NCBI GenBank assembly: GCA_021781255.1
Contig: JAJXXG010000073.1
Coordinates: forward strand, 1-5,733
DNA length: 5,733 bases
From: Acidobacteriota bacterium
Lineage (GTDB): Bacteria > Acidobacteriota > Terriglobia > Terriglobales > Acidobacteriaceae
Direction of reading: 5' to 3'
Below the pieces are notes generated by a model that was not told where the DNA came from, did not search any database, and worked only from the letters and a program-made list of their open reading frames with translations. Shown piece after piece: positions 5,696 through 5,733 of this stretch. The stretch's first letter is position 1, and each line of letters opens with the position of its first letter. The translations under genes were made by a program, and so were the position numbers.

Positions 5696-5733
5696 ATGAG
5701 AAGCACAAGCAGGCATGACAAGGCTCTGTTGAG
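5696..5733 (+). CDS. Possible start of a gene running off the window
   Basis: An ATG at 5696 follows AGAAGG (5681-5686) at 9-nt spacing and stays open to the window edge for 12 codons (MRSTSRHDKALL). Too short to identify. An alternative ATG at 5689 gives only a nine-residue peptide and sits too close to the ribosome site. Confidence 0.2.
   Translation, partial: MRSTSRHDKALL

Larger units (their letters stand above)
5223..5733. other. Region without a confident gene at the right end
   Basis: About 510 bp upstream of the zinc-ribbon gene. It holds the candidate promoter at 5229-5257, the two stem-loops at 5300-5353 and 5361-5460, the weak signal-peptide-like ORF, a small GC hairpin with a GAGA loop (CCGGC 5626-5630 with GCCGG 5635-5639), and a possible gene start at 5696. 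I see no tRNA or mobile-element protein. A plus-strand frame at 5386-5718 has no recognisable content. Confidence 0.5.

Noticed and set aside
5386..5718. Plus-strand open frame of 110 codons
   Set aside because: Composition is random-looking, it runs through the inverted repeat and has no ribosome site.
1..5733. CRISPR array, tRNA, transposase, phage or defence genes
   Set aside because: No regularly spaced repeats, cloverleaf sequences or matching protein motifs were seen.

Overview
The window looks like part of the chromosome of a moderately GC-rich bacterium, probably soil or sediment and possibly Acidobacteriota. That placement is only an inference from gene style; no rRNA or other decisive marker is present. 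Two genes are recognised with confidence: a phospho-sugar mutase (phosphoglucomutase/phosphomannomutase superfamily) and rimO, the radical-SAM enzyme that methylthiolates ribosomal protein S12. Two smaller genes are well supported but functionally unknown: a four-helix membrane protein and a 74-residue zinc-ribbon protein directly upstream of rimO.

Layout. Positions 1-421 have no confident gene. They hold one weak minus-strand ORF and a dense set of inverted repeats, including a perfect 14-bp pair bracketing a 9-bp hairpin just past the mutase stop codon. The mutase occupies 422-2614 on the minus strand, with a strong Shine-Dalgarno and a perfect extended -10 box upstream. A short divergent intergenic region (2615-2876) separates it from the plus-strand membrane protein (2877-3284). 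This gene converges on rimO (minus, 3402-4952) across about 117 bp with no clear terminator. The zinc-ribbon gene (minus, 4998-5222) precedes rimO by 45 bp in the same reading frame, so the two probably form one transcript. From 5223 to the end there is no confident gene. This stretch holds two adjacent imperfect stem-loops (5300-5460), a weak ORF with a signal-peptide-like start, and a possible gene start running off the right edge.

How the genes relate. The mutase belongs to central sugar-phosphate metabolism (glycogen, cell-wall or exopolysaccharide precursors). RimO belongs to ribosome modification. Nothing in the sequence ties these into one pathway, and I see no defence system, CRISPR array, transposase or phage gene. 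The most unusual material is non-coding: the structured regions at about 212-408 and 5300-5460, which could be dispersed palindromic elements, structured RNAs or processed transcript ends. Other oddities are the long terminal extensions of the mutase, a basic low-complexity insertion in RimO, and the zinc-ribbon/RimO frame continuity.
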